From Verrucomicrobiota bacterium (GTDB taxonomy: Bacteria > Verrucomicrobiota > Verrucomicrobiia > Opitutales > Opitutaceae): DNA of 64,000 nucleotides. The stretch lies in assembly GCA_016721945.1 (NCBI GenBank), contig JADKHC010000001.1:186001-250000 (forward strand). The letters are read 5' to 3'. Positions 8,474-17,112 of the stretch are shown piece after piece (the first letter of the stretch is position 1; the number at the start of each line of letters is the position of its first letter). Position numbers and translations under genes: made by a program. The notes beneath the pieces were generated by a model. That model was not told the origin of the DNA, made no database searches, and saw only the letters and a list, made by a program, of their open reading frames with translations.

Positions 8474-10889
8474 CCCCCTGAAAGGGGTCACTTGTTTCTT
8501 AATTGCCCTTTTGCTCCTCGCTACGACGAGTCAGCAACTTCATGCTCAAGCAGCTCTTGGAGAGGCACCTGCAAGACCGTACAGAGTCGGCACCATTGCG
8601 GTCCGCTTTGTTGGCGTAGCCATTGTGAGCGAGCAAGTCGTTCGCTCGAACATGCAGGTTCGAGAGGACACTGAACTCGACGACACATTGATCGACCGCG
8701 ATATCCGCGCGCTCTATCGGACTGGTCTCTTCGAATTTATAGAGTTCAAGCGTGAGGTACTCCCGAACCACACCGTCAACCTAGCCGTTGAGGTCACACC
8801 CAAATACCGCGTGCTCACGGTACGCTACGAGGGCAACAAAAAGGTCAAAAGCAGCCGCCTCGAAAAAGAAGTCAAGACCAAGTCCAACTCCTCCCTCGAT
8901 GAACGCCAGGTGAAGGAAGATGCCGAAAAACTAAGAGAGTTTTACCAGAAAAAGGGCTACAACCAGATATCCATCCACTACACGATCGAGCGCGATCGCG
9001 TGACGGGCTTCGGCACCGTAATCTTCAAGATCAGCGAAGGCGAAAAAGTTAAGATTTCGGACATCCGCTTCATCGGCAACGACCACATTAAAACGCGTGT
9101 TTTTTATGGCATGTTCGATGGGCCTCTTATCAAAGCGATGGAAACCCGCCGTTGGTGGATGTTCTCATGGATGACGAGTTCGGGTCGCCTCAAAGACGAG
9201 CAATTCGAAGACGACCTCGACAAGCTGCGCGATTACTACCGCGAACAAGGCTACCTTGACGTCGATATCCCTCAGGAAAAAATAATCTACGATTATCCCA
9301 CGCCCAAGAAGCTGGTCATCACCATTCAGATCAGCGAAGGCCGCCAATATAAAGTAGGCGAAGTCACTTTCACCGGTAACAAGCTCCACTCCTCACGCAT
9401 GCTCAAGCGCATCGTGAAGCAAAAGAATGGAGCAGTCTTCACCCCATCGAAAATCGACAAGGACGTCGAAAACTTGGAAGACTACTACGGCAAGGACGGT
9501 TACCTCGAAACCCGTATCCACCCCAACCGCAAGCCCAACATCACCACGGGCAACATTGACCTCGAATACAGTGTCAATGAGAGCGAAAAATTCTTCGTCG
9601 AATCCATCAATATCGACGGCAACATCAAGACCAAGAGCATCGTGATCCTGCGCGAACTCACGCTGGGACCCGGCGAGGTCTTCAACATGGTGCGCATGAA
9701 GGTCAGCAAGCTGCGTCTCGAAAACACCCGTTTCTTCAGCGACCAAAACTTATCGCCAGAAACAACCAACATCCCGGGACGTCGCAACCTCAAGGTCTCC
9801 GTCAAGGAAGATCGCACCGGCAACCTTTCCTTTGGCGCCGGTTACAGCTCGCTCGAGAAACTAGTGTTTTTCACCGAGCTCACGCAATCGAACTTCGATC
9901 TTTTCAATCGTAAGGGCTTCTTCCAAGGCGATGGCCAGAAATTCCGTCTCCGCCTGCAATGGGGCAGCCAATCCAAAGAAGTCACCCTCTCCTTCGAAGA
10001 ACCCTGGCTTTTCGAGAAGCAACTCGCCCTCGGCTTCAACCTCTTCCGCACCAGTTCCAGCTACGACAACACCTACTACGAGCTGATGCGGATGGGTGGA
10101 GAAGTTTACTTGCGTAAACGCCTCTTTGAACTGGTTGAGGGAACGCTCACACTGTCCCACGAAAAAGACGTGATTTCCGACGTCCAGTCCGAGTACGCCT
10201 ACTACATGACCGCAGGCACGACCCGCATTTCGCGCGTCGGCTTCCAACTCCTGCGCGACACTCGCGACAAAATCATCAACACCACCAGTGGTAACCGCGT
10301 GGAGCTCAACCTCAGCGTCGCCGGCCAAGCCCTCCTCGGCAAAAGTCTCGGCGGCGACTTGGACGTCTACAACCTAGAATTACGCACCTCTCAGTTCCTG
10401 CCCGTCTTCGAAGCGCAGAGTCAGGTGATCGCAATTCTCGCCCGTGGTGGCGTAGTTAATGGTTATGGCCGCACCGGAAACGGCCCAGGCGATTACGTTG
10501 ACCCACATAAAGGTTTTGCAGCCTACCGCGCCACCGATGCTTACTTCTTAGGTGGACCGTACTCACTGCGCGGTTTTGAAAACCGTGACGTCGGCCCCAA
10601 GGACAGCTCAGGCTACCCGCTTGGCGGCAAGACCTATGGTTTTCTCAGTATCGAGTACTCGCTGGACATCGTCAGCCCCGTCCGTTTCGCGATGTTTTAT
10701 GACGCCGGTTTCGTCAACAGCGACGCCTACGATTTCAACCCCGTACGCTATAACGACAACTTCGGCTTCGGCATCCGCATGTTCGTGGCCGGTGCTCCAC
10801 TCAGTCTCGATTACGGCATCCCCCTCACCACCGACAAATATAACAAAAAAGGCGGCCAGTTTAACTTTTCATTCGGCACCCGCTTCTGA
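8454..10889 (+). CDS. bamA: Outer membrane protein assembly factor BamA
   Basis: BamA is the Omp85-family core of the machine that inserts beta-barrels into the outer membrane. The 811-residue reading begins at TTG 8454, which gives a complete signal peptide (hydrophobic TCFLIALLLLATTS, likely cleaved after LHAQA). No in-frame ATG precedes the mature domain. Five POTRA domains fill roughly residues 45-430, with recurrent EGNKKV / FIGNDHI / FTGNKLHS strands. The barrel contains the conserved lid motif LRGF and ends in a terminal Phe (FSFGTRF), the outer-membrane sorting residue. skp and lpxD follow, the classic bamA-skp-lpxD order. The TTG start and 20-bp overlap with dnaB are odd. Confidence 0.96.
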   Translation: MKTLLSNPLKGVTCFLIALLLLATTSQQLHAQAALGEAPARPYRVGTIAVRFVGVAIVSEQVVRSNMQVREDTELDDTLIDRDIRALYRTGLFEFIEFKREVLPNHTVNLAVEVTPKYRVLTVRYEGNKKVKSSRLEKEVKTKSNSSLDERQVKEDAEKLREFYQKKGYNQISIHYTIERDRVTGFGTVIFKISEGEKVKISDIRFIGNDHIKTRVFYGMFDGPLIKAMETRRWWMFSWMTSSGRLKDEQFEDDLDKLRDYYREQGYLDVDIPQEKIIYDYPTPKKLVITIQISEGRQYKVGEVTFTGNKLHSSRMLKRIVKQKNGAVFTPSKIDKDVENLEDYYGKDGYLETRIHPNRKPNITTGNIDLEYSVNESEKFFVESINIDGNIKTKSIVILRELTLGPGEVFNMVRMKVSKLRLENTRFFSDQNLSPETTNIPGRRNLKVSVKEDRTGNLSFGAGYSSLEKLVFFTELTQSNFDLFNRKGFFQGDGQKFRLRLQWGSQSKEVTLSFEEPWLFEKQLALGFNLFRTSSSYDNTYYELMRMGGEVYLRKRLFELVEGTLTLSHEKDVISDVQSEYAYYMTAGTTRISRVGFQLLRDTRDKIINTTSGNRVELNLSVAGQALLGKSLGGDLDVYNLELRTSQFLPVFEAQSQVIAILARGGVVNGYGRTGNGPGDYVDPHKGFAAYRATDAYFLGGPYSLRGFENRDVGPKDSSGYPLGGKTYGFLSIEYSLDIVSPVRFAMFYDAGFVNSDAYDFNPVRYNDNFGFGIRMFVAGAPLSLDYGIPLTTDKYNKKGGQFNFSFGTRF

Positions 10890-10921
10890 TTCATTTACCC
10901 CTCAATTCCTCTAACACCCAT

Positions 10922-11578
10922 ATGAAGACATCGTTCAAATCCATCCTAGCCCTTGCGGTATTCGGCGCTTCCACGCTGGTCAGCCAAGCCCAAACGGCTC
11001 CCAAAATTCTCATCATCGACCTCGGAAAGGTCTTCCAAGGTCACTATAAGACCGCGCAGCAGCAGGACGCCCTTCAGGTCGTTCAGCAGAAGGTCGAAGC
11101 CGAACTTGGCAACATGAACAAAGCGCTCAACGCACTCATCGAAGAATACAAAGGCTTCGAAGAACAGGCGAAGAATCCCGCCATCACCGCTGAAGCTCGC
11201 GCCAAAGTGATCGCCGACGCCGAGAAAAAAGGTGCCGAGATCCAGACCAAGCAGAACGATGCGCAGAACTACCTGAACAACGCCCGCCGTCAGCTGGCTG
11301 AACAATCTCAGGCCGCCCAAAACGTGCTCGTCGAAGAAATCAGCAAGGTCGCCACAGAAATCGCCAAGCAGAAAGGCGCCACGATCCTCTTGAACAAACC
11401 CGCCGCTGTCTATGCAGACGCCTCCTACGACATCAGCGACGAAGTCCTCGCCGCCGTGAACAAGGGCAAGCCTGCCACAGCCGCTGCCACCCCGGCCGCC
11501 AAACCCGCTGCTGCTCCGGCCGCTCCTGCCTCCAACGATGCAGCTCCGACCGTCAGCTTCCCCGGCGCCAAGAAATAA
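10922..11578 (+). CDS. skp: OmpH/Skp family periplasmic chaperone
   Basis: Skp-type chaperones form trimers that hold unfolded outer-membrane proteins in the periplasm for delivery to BamA. The 218-residue protein has a signal peptide (MKTSFKSILALAVFGASTL, likely cut near SQAQT). It then has the short beta-strand KILIIDLGKVF and long alternating charged helices with heptad character (residues ~40-155). Unlike typical Skp it ends in a ~40-residue Ala/Pro-rich tail (residues ~180-218). It is 32 bp after bamA, and a strong terminator follows, closing the dnaB-bamA-skp unit. Confidence 0.93.
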   Translation: MKTSFKSILALAVFGASTLVSQAQTAPKILIIDLGKVFQGHYKTAQQQDALQVVQQKVEAELGNMNKALNALIEEYKGFEEQAKNPAITAEARAKVIADAEKKGAEIQTKQNDAQNYLNNARRQLAEQSQAAQNVLVEEISKVATEIAKQKGATILLNKPAAVYADASYDISDEVLAAVNKGKPATAAATPAAKPAAAPAAPASNDAAPTVSFPGAKK

Positions 11579-11603
11579 GCTCTGGCTAACGTCTACTTTC
11601 AAA

Positions 11604-11630
11604 CCCCGCTCAAACGAGCGGGGTTTTTTT
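11604..11630 (+). terminator. Rho-independent terminator after skp
   Basis: A perfect 8-bp stem CCCCGCTC/GAGCGGGG with an AAAC loop is followed by seven T. It separates skp from lpxD, so lpxD needs a promoter within the next ~60 bp or depends on read-through. Confidence 0.93.
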
Positions 11631-11688
11631 GTGCCTGTATGGCCTCATCGCGATTGCCACAGACTCCAAGCCGTGCACGCTGCGGGCC

Positions 11689-12738
11689 ATGGAGTTTTCC
11701 CTCTCTCCCTCTGAGATCATCGAGATTATCCAAGCCTCAACCACGCGAGGCAGTACAACCGAAATGCTGCACGGCATCGCTTCGCTACAGGCCGCGCATC
11801 CCGGCGAGCTCTCATTCCTCGGCAACTCCAAGTATAAACCCGAGGTCGCCGCCACCGCCGCGTCCATCGTGTTGCTCCCGCTCGATTACGTCGGCGAGCC
11901 CAAACCCAACCAGCTCTTTCTCCTCCTCGAAAAACCTTCGCTCGGCCTCGCCCGCCTCTGCGGTCGACTCGAACAAATGCTTTGGCCTAAACCCACGCCA
12001 GGCATTCATACCACCGCAGTCATCGCGCCCGACGCGCAAATCCCCGCCTCCGCCACCATCGGTCCGCTCTGCGTAATTGAATCCGGTGCAGTGATCGGCG
12101 AGCGCACCCACGTCCAAGCTCAAGCCTTCATCGGTCGCAAAGCCCGGATCGGCGCCGATTGCTGGCTCAAGTCCGGCGTGAAAATTGCCACCGAGTGCGT
12201 ACTGGGCAACCGTGTGCTCATCCATGACGGTGCGGTTATCGGTGCCGATGGTTTCGGTTATGAATTCGTAGCCGGCCGCCACCAAAAAGTCCCCCAAGTC
12301 GGCCGCGTCGTCATCCACGACGACGTCGAAATCGGAGCCAACGCCACCCTCGACCGTGCCCGTTTCAGCGAAACCGTCATCGGTGAAGGCACCAAAATCG
12401 ACAACCTCGTCCAAGTCGGACACAACGTCGTCGTCGGCAAACACTGCCTCCTTTGCGCCCAAGTCGGGTTCGCTGGCAGCACCACCCTCGAAGATTACGT
12501 CGTCATCGGTGGCCAGGCCGGCATCGCCGGTCACATCACCATCGGACGCGGCTGCAAGATCGATGGCCAGACCGGCGTCAACTCCAGTCTTGAGCCAGGA
12601 AGCTCAGTCAAAGGCTCGCCCTGCCTGCCCTATTCCGTCGAACAGCGCATAAACGTCGTGCGCAAACGCCTGCCCGAGCTCTTCAAACGCGTCGATGCCC
12701 TTGAAGAAGCTTTAAATAAACCTTCCGCCAACGCCTAA
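11689..12738 (+). CDS. lpxD: UDP-3-O-(3-hydroxyacyl)glucosamine N-acyltransferase
   Basis: LpxD adds the second acyl chain (amide-linked) to the lipid A precursor. ATG 11689 gives 349 residues starting MEFSLSPSEIIEIIQ; a TTG-initiated extension begins within the terminator tail and was rejected. The N-terminal uridine-binding domain (residues 1-100) includes GELSFLGNSKY. It is followed by left-handed beta-helix hexapeptide repeats, with the catalytic histidine in NLVQVGHNVVVG and the acyl-binding GGQAGIAGH segment, then a C-terminal helix. Presence of lpxD implies lipid A synthesis. It is followed after 22 bp by prs. Confidence 0.95.
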   Translation: MEFSLSPSEIIEIIQASTTRGSTTEMLHGIASLQAAHPGELSFLGNSKYKPEVAATAASIVLLPLDYVGEPKPNQLFLLLEKPSLGLARLCGRLEQMLWPKPTPGIHTTAVIAPDAQIPASATIGPLCVIESGAVIGERTHVQAQAFIGRKARIGADCWLKSGVKIATECVLGNRVLIHDGAVIGADGFGYEFVAGRHQKVPQVGRVVIHDDVEIGANATLDRARFSETVIGEGTKIDNLVQVGHNVVVGKHCLLCAQVGFAGSTTLEDYVVIGGQAGIAGHITIGRGCKIDGQTGVNSSLEPGSSVKGSPCLPYSVEQRINVVRKRLPELFKRVDALEEALNKPSANA

Positions 12739-12760
12739 CTCGTCGCAACATCCCCGACTC

Positions 12761-13711
12761 ATGAGCAAACGCCCAGGATTGAACATCTTCTCAGGCAACT
12801 CAAACCGCCCACTCGCCGAAGAAATCTGCAAAGGCATTGGTATCACGCTGGGCGAAGCCGTCGTAAATAGTTTTCCCGATGGCGAGTCGTTCGTTAAAAT
12901 CAATGAGAACGTCCGCGGCAGCGACGTCTATCTGATCCAGTCGACCTGCCCGCCGACGAATCATCATTTGATGGAGCTGCTCATCATGATCGATGCAGCC
13001 CGCCGCGCCTCCGCCAATCGCATCACCGCCGTCATCCCGTTCTACGGCTACGCGCGCCAGGATCGCAAAGACCAACCCCGTGTCCCCATCACCGCCAAGC
13101 TCGTCGCCAATCTCCTCGTCGCCGCCGGCGCGAACCGCGTGCTCACGATGGATCTGCACAGCCAGCAAATCCAAGGCTTCTTCGACATCCCCGTCGACCA
13201 CCTCTACGCCTCGCCCGTCTTTTTCAATTACTTCTCGAAGCTCAACAAGGACAACCTCGTCGTTTGCTCGCCCGATGTCGGTGGCATGAAGATGGCCGCC
13301 GCTTACGCCGACACCATCGGCGCCGCGCTCGGCCTCGTCGCCAAAAAACGAACCAACGCCACCACCGTCGAAGCCATCAGCGTCGTGGGTGACGTCAAAG
13401 ACCGCGACATCCTCCTCGTTGACGACATCACGGAAACCGCCGGAACCCTCACCGCTGCGGCCAAAATTCTCCGCGAACACGGCGCCCGAACCATCCGTGC
13501 CGCGGTCAGTCACTGCATCCTTAACGAAGTAGCCGTCGAACGTCTCAAGAGCGGTCTGATTGACGAACTTATCACGACCAACTCTACGCCCATCGACACC
13601 AAAGGCCTGCCCATCACCGTCCTCAGCGTCGCCGGCTTGCTCGGCGAGGCGATCATGCGCATCCACCAAAACGAAAGCGTCACGAGCCTTTTTAAAATCA
13701 AAGGTTTCTAA
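12761..13711 (+). CDS. prs: Ribose-phosphate pyrophosphokinase (PRPP synthetase)
   Basis: Prs makes PRPP from ribose-5-phosphate and ATP for nucleotide, His and Trp synthesis. The 316-residue length matches class I enzymes. Visible motifs are the ATP-binding flexible loop YGYARQDRKDQPR, the divalent-metal-binding MDLHSQQIQGFF region and the PRPP loop DILLVDDITETAGT. Start ATG 12761 (MSKRPGLNIFSGNSNRPLAE). It lies 22 bp after lpxD on the same strand, probably in one transcript. pyrE, which consumes PRPP, is 2 kb away on the opposite strand. Confidence 0.97.
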   Translation: MSKRPGLNIFSGNSNRPLAEEICKGIGITLGEAVVNSFPDGESFVKINENVRGSDVYLIQSTCPPTNHHLMELLIMIDAARRASANRITAVIPFYGYARQDRKDQPRVPITAKLVANLLVAAGANRVLTMDLHSQQIQGFFDIPVDHLYASPVFFNYFSKLNKDNLVVCSPDVGGMKMAAAYADTIGAALGLVAKKRTNATTVEAISVVGDVKDRDILLVDDITETAGTLTAAAKILREHGARTIRAAVSHCILNEVAVERLKSGLIDELITTNSTPIDTKGLPITVLSVAGLLGEAIMRIHQNESVTSLFKIKGF

Positions 13712-13743
13712 AGCCACGCTTCCGGGCAGCGTGACGGCTCTTT
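13711..13743 (+). terminator. Possible terminator after prs
   Basis: AGCC-ACGCT pairs with AGCGT-GACGGCT around a 7-nt loop with an asymmetric bulge, followed only by a short CTTT. This is a weak terminator candidate in the 55-bp gap before the protease gene. Confidence 0.45.
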
Positions 13744-13766
13744 AGGCGCGCGTTAATTTTTCACGC

Positions 13767-15200
13767 ATGATATCCAGACAAACGCCCTGTCTGCTTGTCG
13801 CACTGCTCTTGGCTACGGCCGCTGGTTTTACTTCGGCCGCCGAAAATGCCGGTACGCCTAAGGAACCAGCCTCTACACCTAAGCCTGCGCTCGCGATCGA
13901 CGCCACACCCGTCGGCGACGGCAAAGCGCCGGTCTTGACCAGCTACGCGGACATCGTAGAGCCCGTGCAAAAGGCCGTCGTATCCGTGTATGCAACGAAG
14001 ATCGTGCATGAACGCGTGCCTGCGAGTAAGCTTACGAAATCGCCACAAGGTGATCCGCTCCCAGGACGTGAATCGAAGGAAAAAGGTCTTGGTTCGGGCG
14101 TGATCATCTCTGCCAACGGTTTTATCCTAACCAATAACCACGTGATAGAAGGAGCCGACGAACTCAACGTCTCACTCCCCGACGGCCGTGAGTTCAAAGC
14201 GCGGGTCATCGGCACAGACCCGAAGACCGACATCGCCGTCGTCAAAATCGAAGCCGACAACCTGCCCACGCTCACCCTTGCCGACAGCGACAAACTCCGC
14301 GTTGGCGATCTGGTTTTCGCCGTAGGCAACCCACTCGGCATCGGCCAAACCGTTACGATGGGCATCGTCTCCGCCAAAGGCCGCAACAACCTCGGCCTGC
14401 TCGGAAACGTCAACGGTTACGAAAACTTCATCCAGACCGACGCCGCAATCAATCTGGGCAACTCCGGCGGCGCACTCATTGACGCCAAAGGACGCCTCGT
14501 CGGCATCAATAGCGCCATCGTCTCCACCACCCACGGTAATATCGGCATCGGCCTCGCGATCCCCGTTAACCTCGCCGCGAGTATCATGCACAGCTTGATC
14601 GAAACCGGCAGCGTGAATCGAGGCTACCTCGGAATCTCGGTGGACCCACTCAGCGCGGAGAACGCCGAAAATCTCGGCCTAAAAAAAGACGCCAAAGCCG
14701 TTGTCATCACCGCTGTCACTCCTGGCAGTCCTGCGGAAATAGCAGGTTTAAAACTCACGGATGCCATTCTCTCCATCGAAGGTAAACCTGTCACCTCCGT
14801 GCAAGACCTACGCCTACTCGTCTCGCAAATTTCGCCCGACACCGAGATTTCGATCAATTTGGTTCGCGAAGGAAAAGATAAAAACATCAAAGCCCGCCTC
14901 GGCCTCCTCGCTGACAACGCCAAAAACGAACTCCTTCCCGGCGTCATCATCACACCGCTCACCGACGAACTGCGACGACGCCTCAACCTCCGCGAACAAA
15001 TCGAAGGATTGCTCATCACCAGCGTCGAGCGCAACTCAACCTACGTCGAACGCCTCACGCCCAACATGGTGATCATCGAGATCAACCGCCAGCCGGTGAA
15101 CGACCTCAACGCAGCACGACTGCTCCTGCAGCCGGGGCGCAATCTCCTCTTCGTCCATAATCGCGGAGCCTACCGCTACCTCGCCATAACCAGGGATTAG
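13767..15200 (+). CDS. DegP/HtrA-type periplasmic serine protease with two PDZ domains
   Basis: HtrA proteases degrade or refold damaged envelope proteins. The 477-residue protein has a signal peptide (CLLVALLLATAAGFTSAA), a short Pro/Ala linker, then a trypsin-like domain. Catalytic triad: His in ILTNNHVIEGA, Asp in DPKTDIAVVKI and Ser in NLGNSGGALID, all intact. PDZ1 starts near GYLGISVDPLS; a shorter, more divergent PDZ2 follows near the C-terminus (LLITSVERNSTYVERL). Length and layout match DegP/DegQ. It sits downstream of outer-membrane assembly genes, consistent with envelope quality control. Repeat element A lies between its stop and the converging pyrE. Confidence 0.93.
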   Translation: MISRQTPCLLVALLLATAAGFTSAAENAGTPKEPASTPKPALAIDATPVGDGKAPVLTSYADIVEPVQKAVVSVYATKIVHERVPASKLTKSPQGDPLPGRESKEKGLGSGVIISANGFILTNNHVIEGADELNVSLPDGREFKARVIGTDPKTDIAVVKIEADNLPTLTLADSDKLRVGDLVFAVGNPLGIGQTVTMGIVSAKGRNNLGLLGNVNGYENFIQTDAAINLGNSGGALIDAKGRLVGINSAIVSTTHGNIGIGLAIPVNLAASIMHSLIETGSVNRGYLGISVDPLSAENAENLGLKKDAKAVVITAVTPGSPAEIAGLKLTDAILSIEGKPVTSVQDLRLLVSQISPDTEISINLVREGKDKNIKARLGLLADNAKNELLPGVIITPLTDELRRRLNLREQIEGLLITSVERNSTYVERLTPNMVIIEINRQPVNDLNAARLLLQPGRNLLFVHNRGAYRYLAITRD

Positions 15201-15285
15201 CCACAATTTCATCCAATGCCGGGCGACTTACCCCTACCGGCAGGTTAGTAACGAGCCCCTACCCGCCAAACCAAACAGCCTTACA

Positions 15286-15442
15286 CCAATGACACTATGC
15301 TTTATACTAAAGTTGATTTTGGCTGGTCTGAATTTCACAGAAGAAAACAAAGGTAACGAAGAGATCCATGAAGTACCAGGAGGCCTTCGTTCTCTTTGTT
15401 ATCTTCTGTTCAAAGTCTGATAGCTTGGGGCTGTTGGTATTA
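15286..15442. repeat. HP1 palindromic repeat, solo copy A
   Basis: A ~157-bp imperfect palindrome. The core arms 15337-15361 and 15385-15409 are reverse complements at 22 of 25 positions around a 23-nt spacer. Outer ends ACCAAT and TTGGT also match inversely. It shares near-identical sequence with copies at 29.4 and 56.0 kb, and its arms match the arms around the GxxExxY gene at 3.7-4.1 kb. The last bases of the element supply the TAA stop codon of pyrE. Confidence 0.88.
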
Positions 15443-16009
15443 GCTACCCGGTTTCTCCACCGGCACCTTCGCCAAACCAGCCGGCACCTGGTCTGCTGGA
15501 TACGTTGGGAAGCTGAGCTCCAATAACGAAATCGCCGGCACATCGAAACGTGCCGAACCAGAGCTTCGATCCACGAGCATCGCGACACCCACCGGCATGC
15601 CACCGGCCTTGCGCACGATGTCGAGACATTCAAGCACGCGACCACCGCGCGTCACCACGTCTTCGACAATCAGCACCGGTTCACCTGGCTCAAACTTGAA
15701 ACCACGCCGTAGAACTAAAACATTATTCTCCTTCTCCGCAAAAATGTAGCGCGACTTCGTCTGCCGGGCGACTTCCTGCCCGACAACCAAACCGCCCATC
15801 GCCGGTGCCAGCACCGTGCGGAAACTCAAACCGCCCAGTTTCGCACACAATAATTCCGACAGGCGCGAAACCGCCGCCATGTCCTGGCACACCTGCGCGC
15901 ATTGAAAGTAATGCCCACTGTGCAGCCCCGAACGGAGGACAAAATGCCCCTGGAGAAGCGCCTTGGTGCGTTTGAAAATATCGAGGACTTCCTGCTGTTG
16001 CGAATCCAT
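15440..16009 (-). CDS. pyrE: Orotate phosphoribosyltransferase
   Basis: PyrE joins orotate to PRPP to make OMP in pyrimidine synthesis. ATG 16009 gives 189 residues starting MDSQQQEVLDIFKRTKALL; the family start is here, and an upstream extension was rejected. The PRPP-binding motif VLIVEDVVTRGGR is clear, as is the HFVLRSGLHSGHYFQC substrate segment. The C-terminus ends VPVEKPGS, and its TAA stop lies in the terminal bases of repeat A. The repeat insertion may therefore have trimmed or replaced the original end of the gene. It is divergent from the XRE/MBL gene, sharing a 58-bp promoter interval. Confidence 0.94.
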   Translation of the reverse strand: MDSQQQEVLDIFKRTKALLQGHFVLRSGLHSGHYFQCAQVCQDMAAVSRLSELLCAKLGGLSFRTVLAPAMGGLVVGQEVARQTKSRYIFAEKENNVLVLRRGFKFEPGEPVLIVEDVVTRGGRVLECLDIVRKAGGMPVGVAMLVDRSSGSARFDVPAISLLELSFPTYPADQVPAGLAKVPVEKPGS

Positions 16010-16067
16010 GACCCCACGCTGGCGGCCTCCCGGCAAAAAACAAAAACTTTTTTAAGAGACCTATTGG

Positions 16068-16928
16068 ATGTACAATAAACGTGTGGTCATCGAATACGCA
16101 CCGTTAGAAGACGAACTCGGCGATGTCTTGGATAAAGCCATGCGCCATGCCAGCCTCACCGAACAGGCTCTGGCTGAGCGTTCATCAGTGTCGCTGGACA
16201 AGATCCGCGACGCGATCGACTATCGCTATGACTTAACACCCGAAGAGCTCACTCGTCTCGCCGACACACTCGAAATCAAAGCTGCCGGCCTGACCGCGTT
16301 GGCCCAAGGACGCTATCCGCTCCCCGAAATCGCAGGCCTGCCCTTCTGTCTTTATCCACTCCGTTTTCAGCACGGCATTGGCGTGGCCAACGCTTACATC
16401 GTTGCCGATTGTTGCCAGTCGACCGGCATCCTGTTCGACACTGGAACCGAATACACCCAGCTACGTCGCGTCTGGCCAAAAAACATCAAAAAGCCGGAAG
16501 CCATTTTCATTACCCATTGCGAAACAGAACACACCGGTGGATTAAACGACTTTTTGCGAAGCGAGGGACAAATGCCGGTTTTCTGCCCTGAGGGGAAATG
16601 CGTCCCTGGGGCCGTTGCCTTGGGCGAAGGTGCCCGTCTGACGTTTGGCCGACTCGAAGTTCAAGCCCTGAAAACTCCCGGCCACTGCGAATCACACAAT
16701 TGCTATGTCGTCACCGTGCCTAGCGCTCCCACCGCAGCACCACTCCTCATTTCAGGTGATACCCTATTTGCTGGATCAACCGGTGCTGCTTTTTTCTGCC
16801 GCCAAAAACTCGCCACAAGTCTTCGGCGCGTACTCGACCAATTGCCTGAAAACACAGTCGTCGCTCCCGGACATGGTCCGCTCACGACAATAAAAAACGA
16901 ACGGCGATTTAATCCGTTCGTTGAGTGA
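16068..16928 (+). CDS. XRE-like helix-turn-helix / metallo-beta-lactamase-fold fusion protein
   Basis: The 286-residue protein has two parts. Residues ~15-85 look like an XRE-type helix-turn-helix (LTEQALAERSSVSLDKI followed by LTRLADTLEI). Residues ~95-280 are a metallo-beta-lactamase fold of the glyoxalase II-like type. Metal motifs are atypical: where the family has HxHxDH, this protein has H150-C-E152-T-E154-H155. The later ligands look normal (TPGH206, SGD231, APGH269). No signal peptide, so it is cytoplasmic. It is divergent from pyrE. The function is unknown; a ligand-sensing regulator or a hydrolase with altered metal use are both possible. Confidence 0.8.
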   Translation: MYNKRVVIEYAPLEDELGDVLDKAMRHASLTEQALAERSSVSLDKIRDAIDYRYDLTPEELTRLADTLEIKAAGLTALAQGRYPLPEIAGLPFCLYPLRFQHGIGVANAYIVADCCQSTGILFDTGTEYTQLRRVWPKNIKKPEAIFITHCETEHTGGLNDFLRSEGQMPVFCPEGKCVPGAVALGEGARLTFGRLEVQALKTPGHCESHNCYVVTVPSAPTAAPLLISGDTLFAGSTGAAFFCRQKLATSLRRVLDQLPENTVVAPGHGPLTTIKNERRFNPFVE

Positions 16929-16958
16929 GCCGCGCTGACTTCTTTAGCTCTATTGCAA

Positions 16959-17035
<77 letters not shown>

Positions 17036-17112
17036 ATTCTTTGCTTACTAAATGAAGAGCCGCCGAGACAAGGTCACCCATGCCACGGCGGCAAACAAAA
17101 TCTTAAACCAAC

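Noticed and set aside
15307..15645. A recurrent minus-strand peptide (with FEQKITKRTKA and LFVTFVFF) readable in HP1 copies A, B and C
   Set aside because: It arises from translating the palindrome. Copy D loses the frame by a one-base spacer difference, and there is no consistent start codon or ribosome-binding site, so coding is not supported.
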